Positions 15,187-23,720 of a stretch of DNA of 64,000 nt are shown one piece after another; positions within the stretch are counted from its first letter, which is position 1, and each line of letters starts with the position of its first letter. The notes beneath the pieces were generated by a model, which saw only the letters and a program-made list of their open reading frames with translations, did no database searches and was not told where the DNA came from. Both the position numbers and the translations under genes were made by a program. Source of the DNA: Streptomyces bikiniensis (GTDB lineage Bacteria; Actinomycetota; Actinomycetes; Streptomycetales; Streptomycetaceae); the NCBI GenBank assembly GCA_000716465.1, contig JNWL01000009.1, positions 87,653-151,652 on the forward strand, given 5' to 3'.

Positions 15187-16746
15187 ATGTCGGAACAACA
15201 CACACCCGAACGGCACACACCCGAACGGCACGCACCCCGCACCCCCTCCGGCCCGAGCGCCTGGCTGGGACTCCTCGTCGTGCTCGGCCCCGTCCTGCTG
15301 GTCTCCATGGACGGTTCCATCCTGTACCTGGCGATGCCCCGGGTCAGCCAGGACCTCACCCCCACGGCCGACCAGGCCCTGTGGACCCTGGACGTCTACG
15401 GCTTCGCGGTCGGCTCGCTGCTGATCGCGTTCGGCACCGTCGGTGACCGGTACGGCCGTCTGAAGCTCCTGACGATCGGAGCGACCGTCTTCGGCCTCGC
15501 GTCCGCGGCGTCCGCCTTCGCCCCGAGTCCGGAACTCCTCATCGCGTCCCGCGCGCTGATGGGCGTGGCCGGAGCGACCCTCCTGCCGTCGGCCCTGGCC
15601 GTGCTGAGCGAGCTGTTCACCGACCCGCGGCGCCGGGCGCAGGCCATCGGCGTCTTCGCTGCGGCCTTCGCGGCGGGGTTCGCCATCGGCCCGGTCGTGG
15701 GCGGCTTCCTCCTCGAACGCTTCTGGTGGGGCTCGGTCTTCCTGATCAACCTGCCCGTCATCGCCCTCTTCCTCGTCTTCGCGCCCGTCCTGCTCCGCGA
15801 GGTCGGCACGACCCGCCCCGGCCGCGTGGACGCCCTCAGCGTCGCGGCCTCCTCCATCGGCCTCCTGGCCCTCGTGTACGGCCTCAAGCACGCCGCCGCC
15901 GAAGGACCCTCGCCGCTCTCCGTCCTCGTGGGACCGGGCGGCCTGGTGCTCCTCACCCTGTTCGTGCGCCGGCAGCGGCACCTGGAGCACCCGTTGGTGG
16001 ACTTCTCGCTCTTCCGCGACCGGGTCTTCACCATCGCGATCGTCACGGGCCTGCTGCCCCTGGCGGCCTGGTCGGCGACCGCCTACCTGTCGGGCGTCTA
16101 CCTCCAGTCCGTCCTCGGCCTGCCCGTCCTGCGGGCGGCGCTTCTGGCCCTGCCCGGCGCGGTGGTCCTCATCGTGTCCTGCGTCGTCACACCCCTGGTG
16201 GTCGACCGCGTCGGCAAGCGGGCGATCCTCCTCGTCTGCCACTTCTCCATCGCGGCGGGGCTGCTGTTCCTGCTCCCCACCGCCGTCACCGGCGGGATCG
16301 GCTGGTACGTCGCCTCCACGTCCGTCGCGGGCCTGGGCTACGGCATCTCCTTCAGTGTCGTCGCCGACACCGCGGTCGGCGCCGTCCCGGCCGAGCGGGC
16401 CGGTGCGGCCGGTGCGATCGCCGAGACCGGCAACGAGATCGGCAACGCCCTCGGCATCGCGCTCATCGGCTCCCTCGCCGCGCTCCTCTTCCGGCTCCAG
16501 GGCCCCGGCCTGGCTCCCACGCTCGACGAGACCCTGCAACTCCCCGGCCTCGCGGCCACGGTGGTCACGGACGCGAAGTCGGCCTTCGTCACCGGCCTGC
16601 ACGCCGCCGTGACGGTGGCCGCCTTCCTGCACCTCGTACTCGGACTCCTGGCCCTCCGCTGGCTGCCCGGAACCGGGAAGGAGGAGCGGGCCCGGACCGT
16701 GTTCCCCGGGGAGGGGACGGAGTACGCGAGGAGCGCATCCCGCTGA
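15187..16746 (+). CDS. MFS drug efflux transporter, DHA2 (14-helix) type
   Basis: A 519-residue membrane protein. It carries motif A (GTVGDRYGRLKLL), motif C-like GIAxGPVVGGFL (FAIGPVVGGFLLE) and the DHA2 hallmark SMDGSILYLAMPRVSQDL in helix 1; hydrophobicity fits 14 helices. Such proton antiporters export quaternary amines, dyes or antibiotics. A hydrophilic N-terminal tail contains a duplicated HTPER block from a 15-bp DNA direct repeat. The ATG at 15187 is preferred as the first methionine past the operator; no strong ribosome site is seen. It is divergent from the XRE/MmyB regulator, suggesting ligand-induced efflux. Confidence 0.9.
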   Translation: MSEQHTPERHTPERHAPRTPSGPSAWLGLLVVLGPVLLVSMDGSILYLAMPRVSQDLTPTADQALWTLDVYGFAVGSLLIAFGTVGDRYGRLKLLTIGATVFGLASAASAFAPSPELLIASRALMGVAGATLLPSALAVLSELFTDPRRRAQAIGVFAAAFAAGFAIGPVVGGFLLERFWWGSVFLINLPVIALFLVFAPVLLREVGTTRPGRVDALSVAASSIGLLALVYGLKHAAAEGPSPLSVLVGPGGLVLLTLFVRRQRHLEHPLVDFSLFRDRVFTIAIVTGLLPLAAWSATAYLSGVYLQSVLGLPVLRAALLALPGAVVLIVSCVVTPLVVDRVGKRAILLVCHFSIAAGLLFLLPTAVTGGIGWYVASTSVAGLGYGISFSVVADTAVGAVPAERAGAAGAIAETGNEIGNALGIALIGSLAALLFRLQGPGLAPTLDETLQLPGLAATVVTDAKSAFVTGLHAAVTVAAFLHLVLGLLALRWLPGTGKEERARTVFPGEGTEYARSASR

Positions 16747-16806
16747 CGGCACGGAGGCAGGCGTCCGGCCCCCTCGGCCCCCGAACGCCCCTCGGGAAGA
16801 AGGAGC

Positions 16807-17406
16807 TCAGGGCCCCGGCGCGGTCAGATAACGCTGGATCGTCGGCGCCAGCCACGCCACGATCTCCGCCCGCGTCAGCTCCACCGCCGGCGGCATGCGC
16901 AGCACGTACCGCGTGAGCGCCAACCCCAGGAGCTGCGACGCCATGAGCGCCGCCCGCGCCGGGACCTGCTCGGGGTCGGGGCACACCTGCCGGGCGGCCG
17001 GCAGCAGTTGGTCCCGCAGGACGCCCTGCATGCGCTCCGCCCCCGCCCGGTTGGTCGCGCCGACCCGCAGCAGGGCGGTGAGGACCTCGTTGTCCTCCCA
17101 CATGTCGAGGAAGTGCTCGACGAGGATCCGCCCCGCCTCCCGCCGGCGGTCCGCCCCGCTCATGTCCGGCAGCCGGAGGTCGACGGCGACGGCCGCCACG
17201 AAGAGGCCCTCCTTGTTGCCGTAGTACCGCATCACCATCGACGGGTCGATGTTCGCGTCCTTGGCGATGGCGCGGATGGTGGCGCGCTCGTAGCCGTCGG
17301 TCGCGAAGCGCTCGCGGGCCGCCGTGAGGATCGCGCCGCGAGTGGCGTCGGAGCGGCGGGGAGTGCCGGAGCCGGGAACCGTGGGGGTGCTGTCGCCGCC
17401 GTTCAT
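16807..17406 (-). CDS. TetR-family repressor
   Basis: A 199-residue TetR protein with the N-terminal HTH ATIRAIAKDANIDPSMVMRY (about 42-61) after ILTAARERFATDGYE, and a C-terminal ligand-binding helical domain (TetR_C-like: VEHFLDMWEDNEVLTALLRV, AALMASQLLGLALTRYVLRM). It is divergent from an FAD monooxygenase, and palindromes of the form GTTGGYCAAC lie between them, so repression of both genes is likely. The ATG at 17406 begins a normal-length TetR; no clear ribosome site precedes it. Ligand unknown, plausibly the monooxygenase substrate. Confidence 0.88.
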   Translation of the reverse strand: MNGGDSTPTVPGSGTPRRSDATRGAILTAARERFATDGYERATIRAIAKDANIDPSMVMRYYGNKEGLFVAAVAVDLRLPDMSGADRRREAGRILVEHFLDMWEDNEVLTALLRVGATNRAGAERMQGVLRDQLLPAARQVCPDPEQVPARAALMASQLLGLALTRYVLRMPPAVELTRAEIVAWLAPTIQRYLTAPGP

Positions 17407-17444
17407 GACGACAAGCGTAGGCCGACAAACAGAGGCCCACAACT

Positions 17445-17509
17445 GTTGGCCCACATCCGTTGACGCCTCTCCGAGCCTTCGGTACGTTGGTCAACGAGCG
17501 TTGGCCAAC
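17445..17509. promoter_or_regulatory. Repeated TetR-type operator sites
   Basis: Three related sites lie in the TetR/monooxygenase intergenic region: GTTGGCCCAC (17445-17454), GTTGGTCAAC (17486-17495) and the perfect palindrome GTTGGCCAAC (17500-17509). The first and third are embedded in longer direct repeats of about 20 bp (TTGGCC-C/A-ACAT-T/C-CGTTG). This spacing suggests cooperative binding by the adjacent TetR protein. Confidence 0.55.
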
Positions 17510-17561
17510 ATTCGTTGGCGCATGGGCGATGGCAAGCAGGCACCGGCAACAGGAGGCCACC

Positions 17562-19001
17562 ATGGACGGCACCGCCACCCACCGCACCGTGATCGTCGTA
17601 GGCTCCGGCCCGACCGGCCTCCTCCTCGCCGGTGACCTCGCCGCGGCCGGCGTCACCGTGACCCTCGTGGAGAAGCGGCCGCGCGGGATCGGCAATCTCT
17701 CCCGCGCCTTCGGCGTACACGCCCGCACCCTGGAGCAGCTCGACGCGCGCGGCCTCGCCGACGAACTCCTCACCACCGGCGACACCATCACCGGCCTGCG
17801 GCTCTTCCGCCGCCTCTCGCTCGACCTGAGCACACTGCCCTCACGCTTCCCGTTCCTGCTCATCACCCCGCAGTACGAGGTCGAGCGGCTCCTGGAGCGG
17901 CGGGCCCGGCAGGCCGGGGTCGAGTTCGCGTACGAGAGCGAGGTCGTGGGGCTGCGGCAGGACGAGGAGGGGGTCGACCTCGACGTACGCGGCGCGGACG
18001 GGACGGTCGTCACCCGCCGGGCGGCCTACGTCGTGGGCGCCGACGGCCACCGGAGCGCCGTGCGGGAGGCGATCGGCCTGGACTTCCCCGGTTCCTCCGT
18101 CATCAGGTCGCTGATCCTCGCCGATGTCCGGCTGGCCGAGAAGCCCGAGGGAGTCCTCACCGTCGACGGACGCGGCGACGCCTTCGCGATGATCGCCTCC
18201 TTCGGCGACGGCTGGTACCGGATCATGGGCTGGAACCGCCGGAACGAGGTCCCCGACGACACCCCGCTCGCCCTCGACGAGGTCAGGGACATCACCCGCC
18301 GTGCCCTGGGGAGCGACTACGGCATGCACGACGCCCGCTGGCTCTCCCGCTTCCACAGCGACGAGCGCCAGGCACCGCACTACCGGGTCGGGCGGGTCTT
18401 CCTCGCGGGGGACGCCGCGCACATCCACTCCCCGGCCGGCGGACAGGGCATGAACACCGGCCTCCAGGACGCCGCCAACCTGAGCTGGAAACTGGCCATG
18501 ACCGTCCGGGGCCGGGCGCCCGAAGGGCTCCTCGACAGCTACGAGACCGAGCGCCACCCGGTCGGCAGGTCGGTACTGCGCAGCAGCGGCGGACTGGTCC
18601 GGCTGGCCCGCACGCGGAACCCGCTCCTGCGCGCCGCCCGCGCCCTGACCTCGGCGTTCGTCACCATGGCCCCGCCCGTCCAGCGCAAGGCCCTGGGCCG
18701 GATCACCGGAATCGGCTACGCCTACCCGGCCCCCCGCGGCGCCCACCGTCTCACCGGCACCCGCGTCCCCGACGTCGCCCTGAGGGGCGGCCGGCTCCAT
18801 GAGGCATTGCGCGGCGGCCGGTTCGTACTGATCACACCTGGGACGTACGAAGGCCCCGCTGTCCGCGAGGGGCGGCTGACCGTGGAGCGCTGGGCGGGCG
18901 ACCGCCGGACGACCGTCCTGGTACGGCCCGACGGATACGTGGCCTGGGCGGCGGAGGACGCGTCCGCGATCGAGGAGGCGGTGTCCCGACACCTGGGCTG
19001 A
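17562..19001 (+). CDS. FAD-dependent aromatic-type monooxygenase
   Basis: A 479-residue group A flavoprotein hydroxylase. It has the Rossmann motif VVGSGPTGLLLAGDL (12-26), the DG motif GADGHRSAVRE (159-169) and the GD motif RVFLAGDAAHIHSPAGGQGM (278-297). The family hydroxylates phenols, rifamycins, tetracyclines and polyketides using NAD(P)H and O2; the C-terminal thioredoxin-like part is short. The ATG at 17562 has AGGAGG 5 nt upstream. Divergent from the TetR repressor, so it may be induced by its substrate; detoxification or tailoring of an aromatic compound is inference. Confidence 0.9.
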   Translation: MDGTATHRTVIVVGSGPTGLLLAGDLAAAGVTVTLVEKRPRGIGNLSRAFGVHARTLEQLDARGLADELLTTGDTITGLRLFRRLSLDLSTLPSRFPFLLITPQYEVERLLERRARQAGVEFAYESEVVGLRQDEEGVDLDVRGADGTVVTRRAAYVVGADGHRSAVREAIGLDFPGSSVIRSLILADVRLAEKPEGVLTVDGRGDAFAMIASFGDGWYRIMGWNRRNEVPDDTPLALDEVRDITRRALGSDYGMHDARWLSRFHSDERQAPHYRVGRVFLAGDAAHIHSPAGGQGMNTGLQDAANLSWKLAMTVRGRAPEGLLDSYETERHPVGRSVLRSSGGLVRLARTRNPLLRAARALTSAFVTMAPPVQRKALGRITGIGYAYPAPRGAHRLTGTRVPDVALRGGRLHEALRGGRFVLITPGTYEGPAVREGRLTVERWAGDRRTTVLVRPDGYVAWAAEDASAIEEAVSRHLG

Positions 19002-19063
19002 GCCGTTTCCTTCGAACGGGACGTCGGGGTCGAGCCCGCCAGGACACCCCCGGGGCGACGAAG

Positions 19064-19555
19064 TCACGCGCCGCGCTTGTGGAGCACACCCAGACAGTGC
19101 TGCTCCGGACCGGACACGTGGTCGCCCCGGCGCGGCGGGAAGAACACCGCGCAGACGCCGGCAGGCCGGGTGAGGACGCTGGACTGCTCCCCGAACGTGA
19201 GGAGGTCGTTGACGTCATGACGGCAACCGACCGAGTCGAGGTCGGCGATCAGCTCCTCGCGGAGCACCGTGGACGGGTACGACTCGGAATCCGGCAGGAC
19301 CGGGGGCGGCAGCCTGACCACCGCGCCCGGCGAGAGCCTGATCCACGGTCCGCTCACGCTGTGCCGGGTGACGACCAGCTCCAGACCGCCCCAGGCGTAG
19401 GGGTAACCGTCGACGTCGGGCCCCAGGAGGCGGATGGCGGGATGCGGACGCCCCGGGCCGAGGAGGTCTTCGGCCTCGGACAGCGGCATGCCGCAGTGAA
19501 GGGGCCCGATCCGGCCCGTCCGGGCGAAGTCGACAAGCAGGCTCGTCAAGGTCAC
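19064..19555 (-). CDS. Conserved hypothetical protein
   Basis: A 163-residue protein, MTLTSLLVDFARTGRIGPLH, then a compact alpha/beta body with WGGLELVVTR and a helical tail, ending CLGVLHKRGA. I recognise it only as a type of small soluble protein common in Streptomyces, sometimes linked to contact-dependent-toxin immunity-like folds; no catalytic motif is evident. The start is a GTG at 19555 with no good ribosome site. It is convergent with the monooxygenase (63-nt gap) and its upstream region faces a plus-strand zinc-ribbon gene. Confidence 0.6.
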   Translation of the reverse strand: MTLTSLLVDFARTGRIGPLHCGMPLSEAEDLLGPGRPHPAIRLLGPDVDGYPYAWGGLELVVTRHSVSGPWIRLSPGAVVRLPPPVLPDSESYPSTVLREELIADLDSVGCRHDVNDLLTFGEQSSVLTRPAGVCAVFFPPRRGDHVSGPEQHCLGVLHKRGA

Positions 19556-19807
19556 GACGGTGACCGTGCCACCTCCGTGCGCCGGCCCTCACCCGGATAT
19601 CGGTCGCGGAGCACCGACCGGCGGAGGCCGCACGGTCAGGCGCGACCGATGAGACGGCCGGACCGGACGCGCGCCTCATCGGCCGACGCGTGACGGCGGT
19701 CGCGGACCGGGACAGGACGCCGACCGACCTCGGGCCGCCCCTCGGCCTTGCCGAACCCCACCAAAAACTCGTCGAGTTCACCCCGGACGGGCCGTACTGT
19801 GACCGGC

Positions 19808-20137
19808 ATGGCCCACGCCAAGACCTCCTACGTCTGCCTGCCCTGCCGGGCCTCCTACAAGCAGCCCTACCGCGGTGACCACGACCGGATCTGCCCGCGC
19901 TGTGCCGAGCCCCTGATCCATGTGGGGTCGGCCTTCGCAACGCCGCGGCGACGCGACACCGCCGCCTGGCGAACCCTGGCTGTACTCCTGAACGCCGGTG
20001 TCCGCTTCCACAAGAGCTGCTGTGGCGGCCCCGGCTACCGTCCCCGCACACTCGGCGAGGTCCGCGAGCGGATCGCGTACGCGCGAAGGACCGGTGAACC
20101 GTTCGCGCGTGCGTTGGTGCGCCAGGAGCTGCCGTAA
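19808..20137 (+). CDS. Zinc-ribbon protein of unknown function
   Basis: A 109-residue protein with two zinc-binding knuckles, CLPC (10-13) and CPRC (29-32), then a helical segment and the conserved block RFHKSCCGGPGYRPRTL. Orthologues are widespread in Streptomyces; some have been labelled deoxyxylulose-5-phosphate synthase, but at this size and with no thiamine-pyrophosphate motif that label cannot be right. The ATG at 19808 starts MAHAKTSYVC, which I regard as the conserved N-terminus. The reading frame continues upstream but only into proline/serine-rich sequence. Role unknown. Confidence 0.75.
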   Translation: MAHAKTSYVCLPCRASYKQPYRGDHDRICPRCAEPLIHVGSAFATPRRRDTAAWRTLAVLLNAGVRFHKSCCGGPGYRPRTLGEVRERIAYARRTGEPFARALVRQELP

Positions 20138-20248
20138 CCCCGGGCACCGTGACCTCGGCCGGCACGCGGGTGACAAGGACCGTGTCCCTTCTGGCCGCGC
20201 TCACCGGATGCGAGCGGTCCTCACCAGCCGTCAGGAAGACGCGCGCGG

Positions 20249-20785
20249 TTACGGACGGGTCGTCCCCGGGAGGCAGGTGACCGCCGGGTTGTACGTGGTG
20301 AACTGGCCCTCGGGGTTCTTCTTCCACAGCCAGAGGTGCAGGGCGTAGTGGACGGGCTGCCCGGGGAAGTTGCCGCGGTGGGGGCCCTTGAAGGGCACCC
20401 CGAACATGCTCGGCCGGTCGTCGTCCGTCTTCGGGTTCTGGTCGCGGTCGTGGACCAGCCACTCCACGCCGACGAGCCGCTTGCCGCCCCTGCCGTCGTC
20501 CTCGTAGAAGAGGGCGGTGGGCTTGGCCGGGTCCGTCGAGTTGTCGTGGGCGTGGTTGAAGTGCGGGTATCCGAGCGCGCCCGTCCCGCCCGCCCGGTCG
20601 AAGACGCAGTACCGATCGGGCTTGTAGCCGGCCCGCACACCGTTCGCATGGTGCTGGTACGGAGCGGTCGCCCGATAGGCGACCGCCTTGTCCGCGGCCG
20701 CCCTGCCGGGCTCGGATCCGGCGGCGGCCGGCCCCACGGCGAGCGCAGTGGCGCCGACCAGGACCAGGGCGAGCGTACGGGCCAT
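20249..20785 (-). CDS. Secreted protein of unknown function
   Basis: A 178-residue protein with a Sec signal peptide, MARTLALVLVGATALAVGPA and a likely cleavage after AAAG near residue 23. The mature part has WLVHDRDQNPKTDDDRPSMF and HYALHLWLWKKNPEGQF, a tryptophan- and histidine-rich compact domain with two cysteines that could form a disulfide. No catalytic signature is recognised. The ATG at 20785 has GAGGAG 7 nt upstream. It stands alone on this strand. Confidence 0.8.
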   Translation of the reverse strand: MARTLALVLVGATALAVGPAAAGSEPGRAAADKAVAYRATAPYQHHANGVRAGYKPDRYCVFDRAGGTGALGYPHFNHAHDNSTDPAKPTALFYEDDGRGGKRLVGVEWLVHDRDQNPKTDDDRPSMFGVPFKGPHRGNFPGQPVHYALHLWLWKKNPEGQFTTYNPAVTCLPGTTRP

Positions 20786-21040
20786 GTGCGAACTCCTCGA
20801 CGACGGTGGCGCGCGGATGCCCCACCACACCTTCCCCCGCCGGCCCCGCCCCTCCCACGAACGGTCCGGACGGAGGACACCCGACCGGACGATCCCCGGC
20901 CCGCCGGGCGAGGTAGTCGAGCGAGCGGACGTCGACACGGAGATCACCGCAAGACGACCGGCACCGGATCGGGCCACAAGCCGACCGAGCGGCGCGCCGA
21001 TCAGAAGGCGCTGACCGGCGCGGGACGGTGGGACCCGGCG

Positions 21041-21406
21041 ATGAAGACGGACGTCGACGAACGCCGCCGCGAGTTCGGCACCGAGTACGGCACGCACGAC
21101 ACGTACATCGCCGACGTCTTCGCCCCCCCCGCCGAGGACCTCTTCCGGCGGGCGGCCGAGCGCGGCCGGACCGTCGACACGACCGAGCCCGAGTACCCCT
21201 TCGTTCCCGGCGTCTCCCTCGGCTTCACCCGCCGGACCATCCAAGAGGTGCCCCGCACCGCGCAGGGGCTCCCGGTCCGCGTCACCTCTGTCCTGGTCGC
21301 GGGCGAGCACTCCCACGACCGGTGTCCGGGCCGCGACCCGGGCCCGGTCGACGGTGCGCCGGGAGCCTGCGGCGGCGGTCGCCCTCGCGGACGGCGAGCA
21401 CGGTGA
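21041..21406 (+). CDS. Hypothetical protein or truncated UTRA-like regulator fragment
   Basis: A 121-codon frame with strong G/C third-position bias through about residue 95 (MKTDVDERRREFGTEYGTHD, then VSLGFTRRTIQEVPRTAQGL). The segment R-T-x-x-x-V-x-x-T-A-x-G-L-P-V-R-V resembles the end of UTRA ligand-binding domains of GntR-type regulators. The last 25 residues are Gly/Arg/Pro-rich and look like unrelated sequence, so the real gene may have been truncated. No HTH is present. Function uncertain; pseudogene status is possible. Confidence 0.4.
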   Translation: MKTDVDERRREFGTEYGTHDTYIADVFAPPAEDLFRRAAERGRTVDTTEPEYPFVPGVSLGFTRRTIQEVPRTAQGLPVRVTSVLVAGEHSHDRCPGRDPGPVDGAPGACGGGRPRGRRAR

Positions 21407-21746
21407 CCCACCCGGCCGGGGCGTGAGGGAGGCCGGGTGCGGCAGGACGGGAAACCGACCGGGCTCCCGGGCCGGCGGGTCGGACGCCGAACACCTCCCC
21501 CGACGGCACGGGGGCTTCGTGCGTTGCGATCCTCACCCCGACCTGACCGGCGCTCCCGATCGGTGGCCACGCCGGGAACGCCCGGCGAGAGGAGCTTCGG
21601 GATCCGCACCCGGACCTCGGAAGCCGGCGCCTTCGCCTCCTGGACGACCACCTTGCCGATTCCTCCCCCGGAGAGTCGCTGCCACCGGCCGGAGGGGGTA
21701 GGGGCGACGGTGGAAACGACCATCCCTTTCCGGAGAGCGGGACACG
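21407..21746. other. Gap without a supported gene
   Basis: About 340 bases between the fragment at 21041-21406 and the leader ORF at 21747. Open frames in both directions lack ribosome sites and domain similarity. A promoter for the leader ORF / transporter unit is expected near its end but I see no clear boxes. Confidence 0.5.
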
Positions 21747-21851
21747 ATGCGAGAGAAGAACGAGCAGGCCGGCGGGTGCGGCGTCCGCGAAGTGGAAGCG
21801 GTACGGCCGCGCCGTGCCGCCGCCGTCCACGTCGTGACGGTCCTGCGGTGA
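21747..21851 (+). CDS. Short leader ORF coupled to APC transporter
   Basis: A 34-codon frame (MREKNEQAGGCGVREVEAVR then PRRAAAVHVVTVLR) with GGAGAG 9 nt before its ATG. Its TGA overlaps the GTG start of the transporter (GTGA). The transporter has no ribosome site of its own, so its translation should depend on ribosomes finishing this ORF. Seven of 34 codons are arginine. A regulatory leader peptide is plausible, but no attenuator hairpin was identified. Confidence 0.45.
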   Translation: MREKNEQAGGCGVREVEAVRPRRAAAVHVVTVLR

Positions 21852-23191
21852 GCGCCGGAACGGACAGTGCGTCCCCGTCCGGGCTGCGCCGCACCCTGAC
21901 CACTCCCTTGCTCTACTTCTTCATCCTCGGCGACGTCCTGGGCGCCGGGGTGTACGTGCTGGTGGGGCAGGTCGCCGCCGCGTCCGGGGGCGCGGTGTGG
22001 GTCCCGCTCCTCGTGGCGCTGGTGCTGGCCATGCTGACCGCCGCCTCCTACGCGGAACTGGCGACGAAGTTCCCCCGGGCGGGCGGTGCCTCCCACTACG
22101 CGACCCGGGCTTTCGGCCCGGCGGTGGGGTTCGTCGCCGGATTCTGCATGCTGGCGGCCGGCATCGTCTCGGTCGCCGCGCTCGCCCGTGGCTTCGCCGG
22201 CGACTACCTCGGTGCCTTCGTCACCCTGCCCGTCGCACTGGTCGCCGTGCTCTTCCTCGTCCTGCTGGCCCTGGTCAACGCCCGGGGCATCAAGGAGTCC
22301 ACCCGCGCCAACACCGTCGCCACCCTGGTCGAGGTCGGCGGTCTGGTGGTCGTCGTGGTGCTCGGCGCCGTCCTGCTGCTGCGCGGAGAGGGCGACCCGG
22401 CACGTCTCGTCCAGCTGGGCACGTCCGAGAAGGGCGTGGCGGCGGCCGTGCTGAGCGGATCCGTCCTGGCCTTCTACTCCTTCGTCGGCTTCGAGACCTC
22501 GGTGAACGTCGCCGAGGAGACCCGGGACCCCCGGCGCTCCTACCCCCGCGCCCTGTTCGGCGCGCTCGCCACCGCCGGGGCCGTCTACGTCCTGGTCGGC
22601 GTCGCCGCCTCGGCCGCCGTGCCCACCGATGTCCTCGCCTCTTCCAGCGGCCCCCTCCTGGAGGTCGTCCGCGAAGCCGGCGGCGTCCCCCCGAAGCTGT
22701 TCAGCGCCATCGCCCTGGTCGCCGTCGCCAACGGGGCACTGCTCACGGGCATCATGGCCTCGCGCCTGGCGTACGGGATGGCACGCGACGGGCTGCTGCC
22801 CGGCGTCCTGACCCGGGTGCTGCCCGGCCGCCGCACACCCTGGACCGCGATCGCGGCCACCACCGCTCCCGCCCTGCTGCTGGCCCTGACCGGCAACGTC
22901 GCCACTCTGGCGTCCACCCTGGTGCTGCTGCTCCTGGTGGTCTTCCTGATCGTCAACACGGCCGTTCTCGTGCTGCGCTCCGACCCGGGTGAGCCCGGCC
23001 ATTTCCGTGCACCGACCCTGCTGCCCGTCCTCGGCGCCGCCTCGTGCGTGCTGCTCGCCACCCAGATCGAGGCCGAGGTGTGGCTGCGCGGCTCGGCGGT
23101 CCTCGCCCTGGCGGTGGTCCTCGCCGTGGTCGCGGCCAAGCGGCGCCGCCGCCCGGAGGCGGACGACGTGAAGGCCCGGACGACCGGGTGA
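21848..23191 (+). CDS. APC-family amino acid transporter
   Basis: A 447-residue membrane protein with about 12 hydrophobic helices. Helix 1 carries the APC-type unwound Gly motif (ILGDVLGAGVYVLVGQ) and helix 6 the FYSFVGFETSVNVAEETRDP consensus, where E-E-x-x-x-P is the family hallmark. It belongs with cationic or neutral amino-acid permeases; the substrate cannot be assigned. The GTG at 21848 is the only reasonable start and overlaps a leader ORF stop by 4 nt. A response-regulator remnant follows 34 nt after the stop. Confidence 0.88.
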   Translation: MSAGTDSASPSGLRRTLTTPLLYFFILGDVLGAGVYVLVGQVAAASGGAVWVPLLVALVLAMLTAASYAELATKFPRAGGASHYATRAFGPAVGFVAGFCMLAAGIVSVAALARGFAGDYLGAFVTLPVALVAVLFLVLLALVNARGIKESTRANTVATLVEVGGLVVVVVLGAVLLLRGEGDPARLVQLGTSEKGVAAAVLSGSVLAFYSFVGFETSVNVAEETRDPRRSYPRALFGALATAGAVYVLVGVAASAAVPTDVLASSSGPLLEVVREAGGVPPKLFSAIALVAVANGALLTGIMASRLAYGMARDGLLPGVLTRVLPGRRTPWTAIAATTAPALLLALTGNVATLASTLVLLLLVVFLIVNTAVLVLRSDPGEPGHFRAPTLLPVLGAASCVLLATQIEAEVWLRGSAVLALAVVLAVVAAKRRRRPEADDVKARTTG

Positions 23192-23225
23192 GGACACGAG
23201 AGGTCCGGCGCCCGCGTCACCACCC

Positions 23226-23440
23226 GTGACGGTCCTGCTCGTCGAGGACGACGGGCTGATCCGGCGGTCCGTCGCGACGGTCCGGAACGTCACGACCACC
23301 GCGTGCTCGTCGCCGCCCACGGGCTGACCGGGCTCGAACTCCTCCGAGAGGGGCGGCACGACCTGCTGCTGGACGCGATGCCGCTCGACGTGATGCCGCC
23401 GGACCCGGAGGGGACGCCCCGGGTGCGGCGCGGCCCGGGA
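23226..23440 (+). pseudogene. Response-regulator receiver-domain remnant
   Basis: The first frame reads VTVLLVEDDGLIRRSVATVR, the typical start of an OmpR-type receiver domain with its acidic DD pair. About 70 bases later the match continues in another frame, VLVAAHGLTGLELLREGRHD then LLLDAMPLDVMPPD, containing the phospho-acceptor strand but scrambled after it. There is no output domain and no partner kinase nearby. The frame shift and loss of the rest indicate a decayed gene. Confidence 0.6.
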
Positions 23441-23645
23441 CGCGGGCGCCTCCAGGACGGTGCCTCCCGCGGAAAGAGAGGCGACGCCCACGGGGCGACC
23501 GGTGGCCGCGTGATCGACGGGACGAGGGACCGACGAGCGGCTCACGACACACGGGTACGGACGCGGATCCGGCCAAACGGCCCTCACTTTCTGGGCTCTT
23601 TCCCGGCCGACACGTGCGGTTGACCCCGCGTGCGACTTTACTCGC

Positions 23646-23694
23646 CTATGGTTTTCTTGACCATTGATTGGGCATCTCTTTGTCTGATCCATAG
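23646..23694 (+). promoter_or_regulatory. AT-rich promoter-like island with CTATGG/CCATAG inverted repeat
   Basis: A locally AT-rich stretch, unusual for this window, contains TTGACC (23657-23662) and TTGTCT 17 nt later (23680-23685), and is bracketed by the inverted repeat CTATGG (23646-23651) / CCATAG (23689-23694). It precedes a small ORF and then the carbonic anhydrase gene 430 nt downstream, which it may transcribe. Confidence 0.4.
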
Positions 23695-23720
23695 GTGTGA
23701 GCCTGCCGGAAGGGAAGAAC

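Noticed and set aside
19808..20137. Deoxyxylulose-5-phosphate synthase label for the zinc-ribbon protein
   Set aside because: At 109 residues with CxxC pairs and no thiamine-pyrophosphate motif it cannot be that enzyme.
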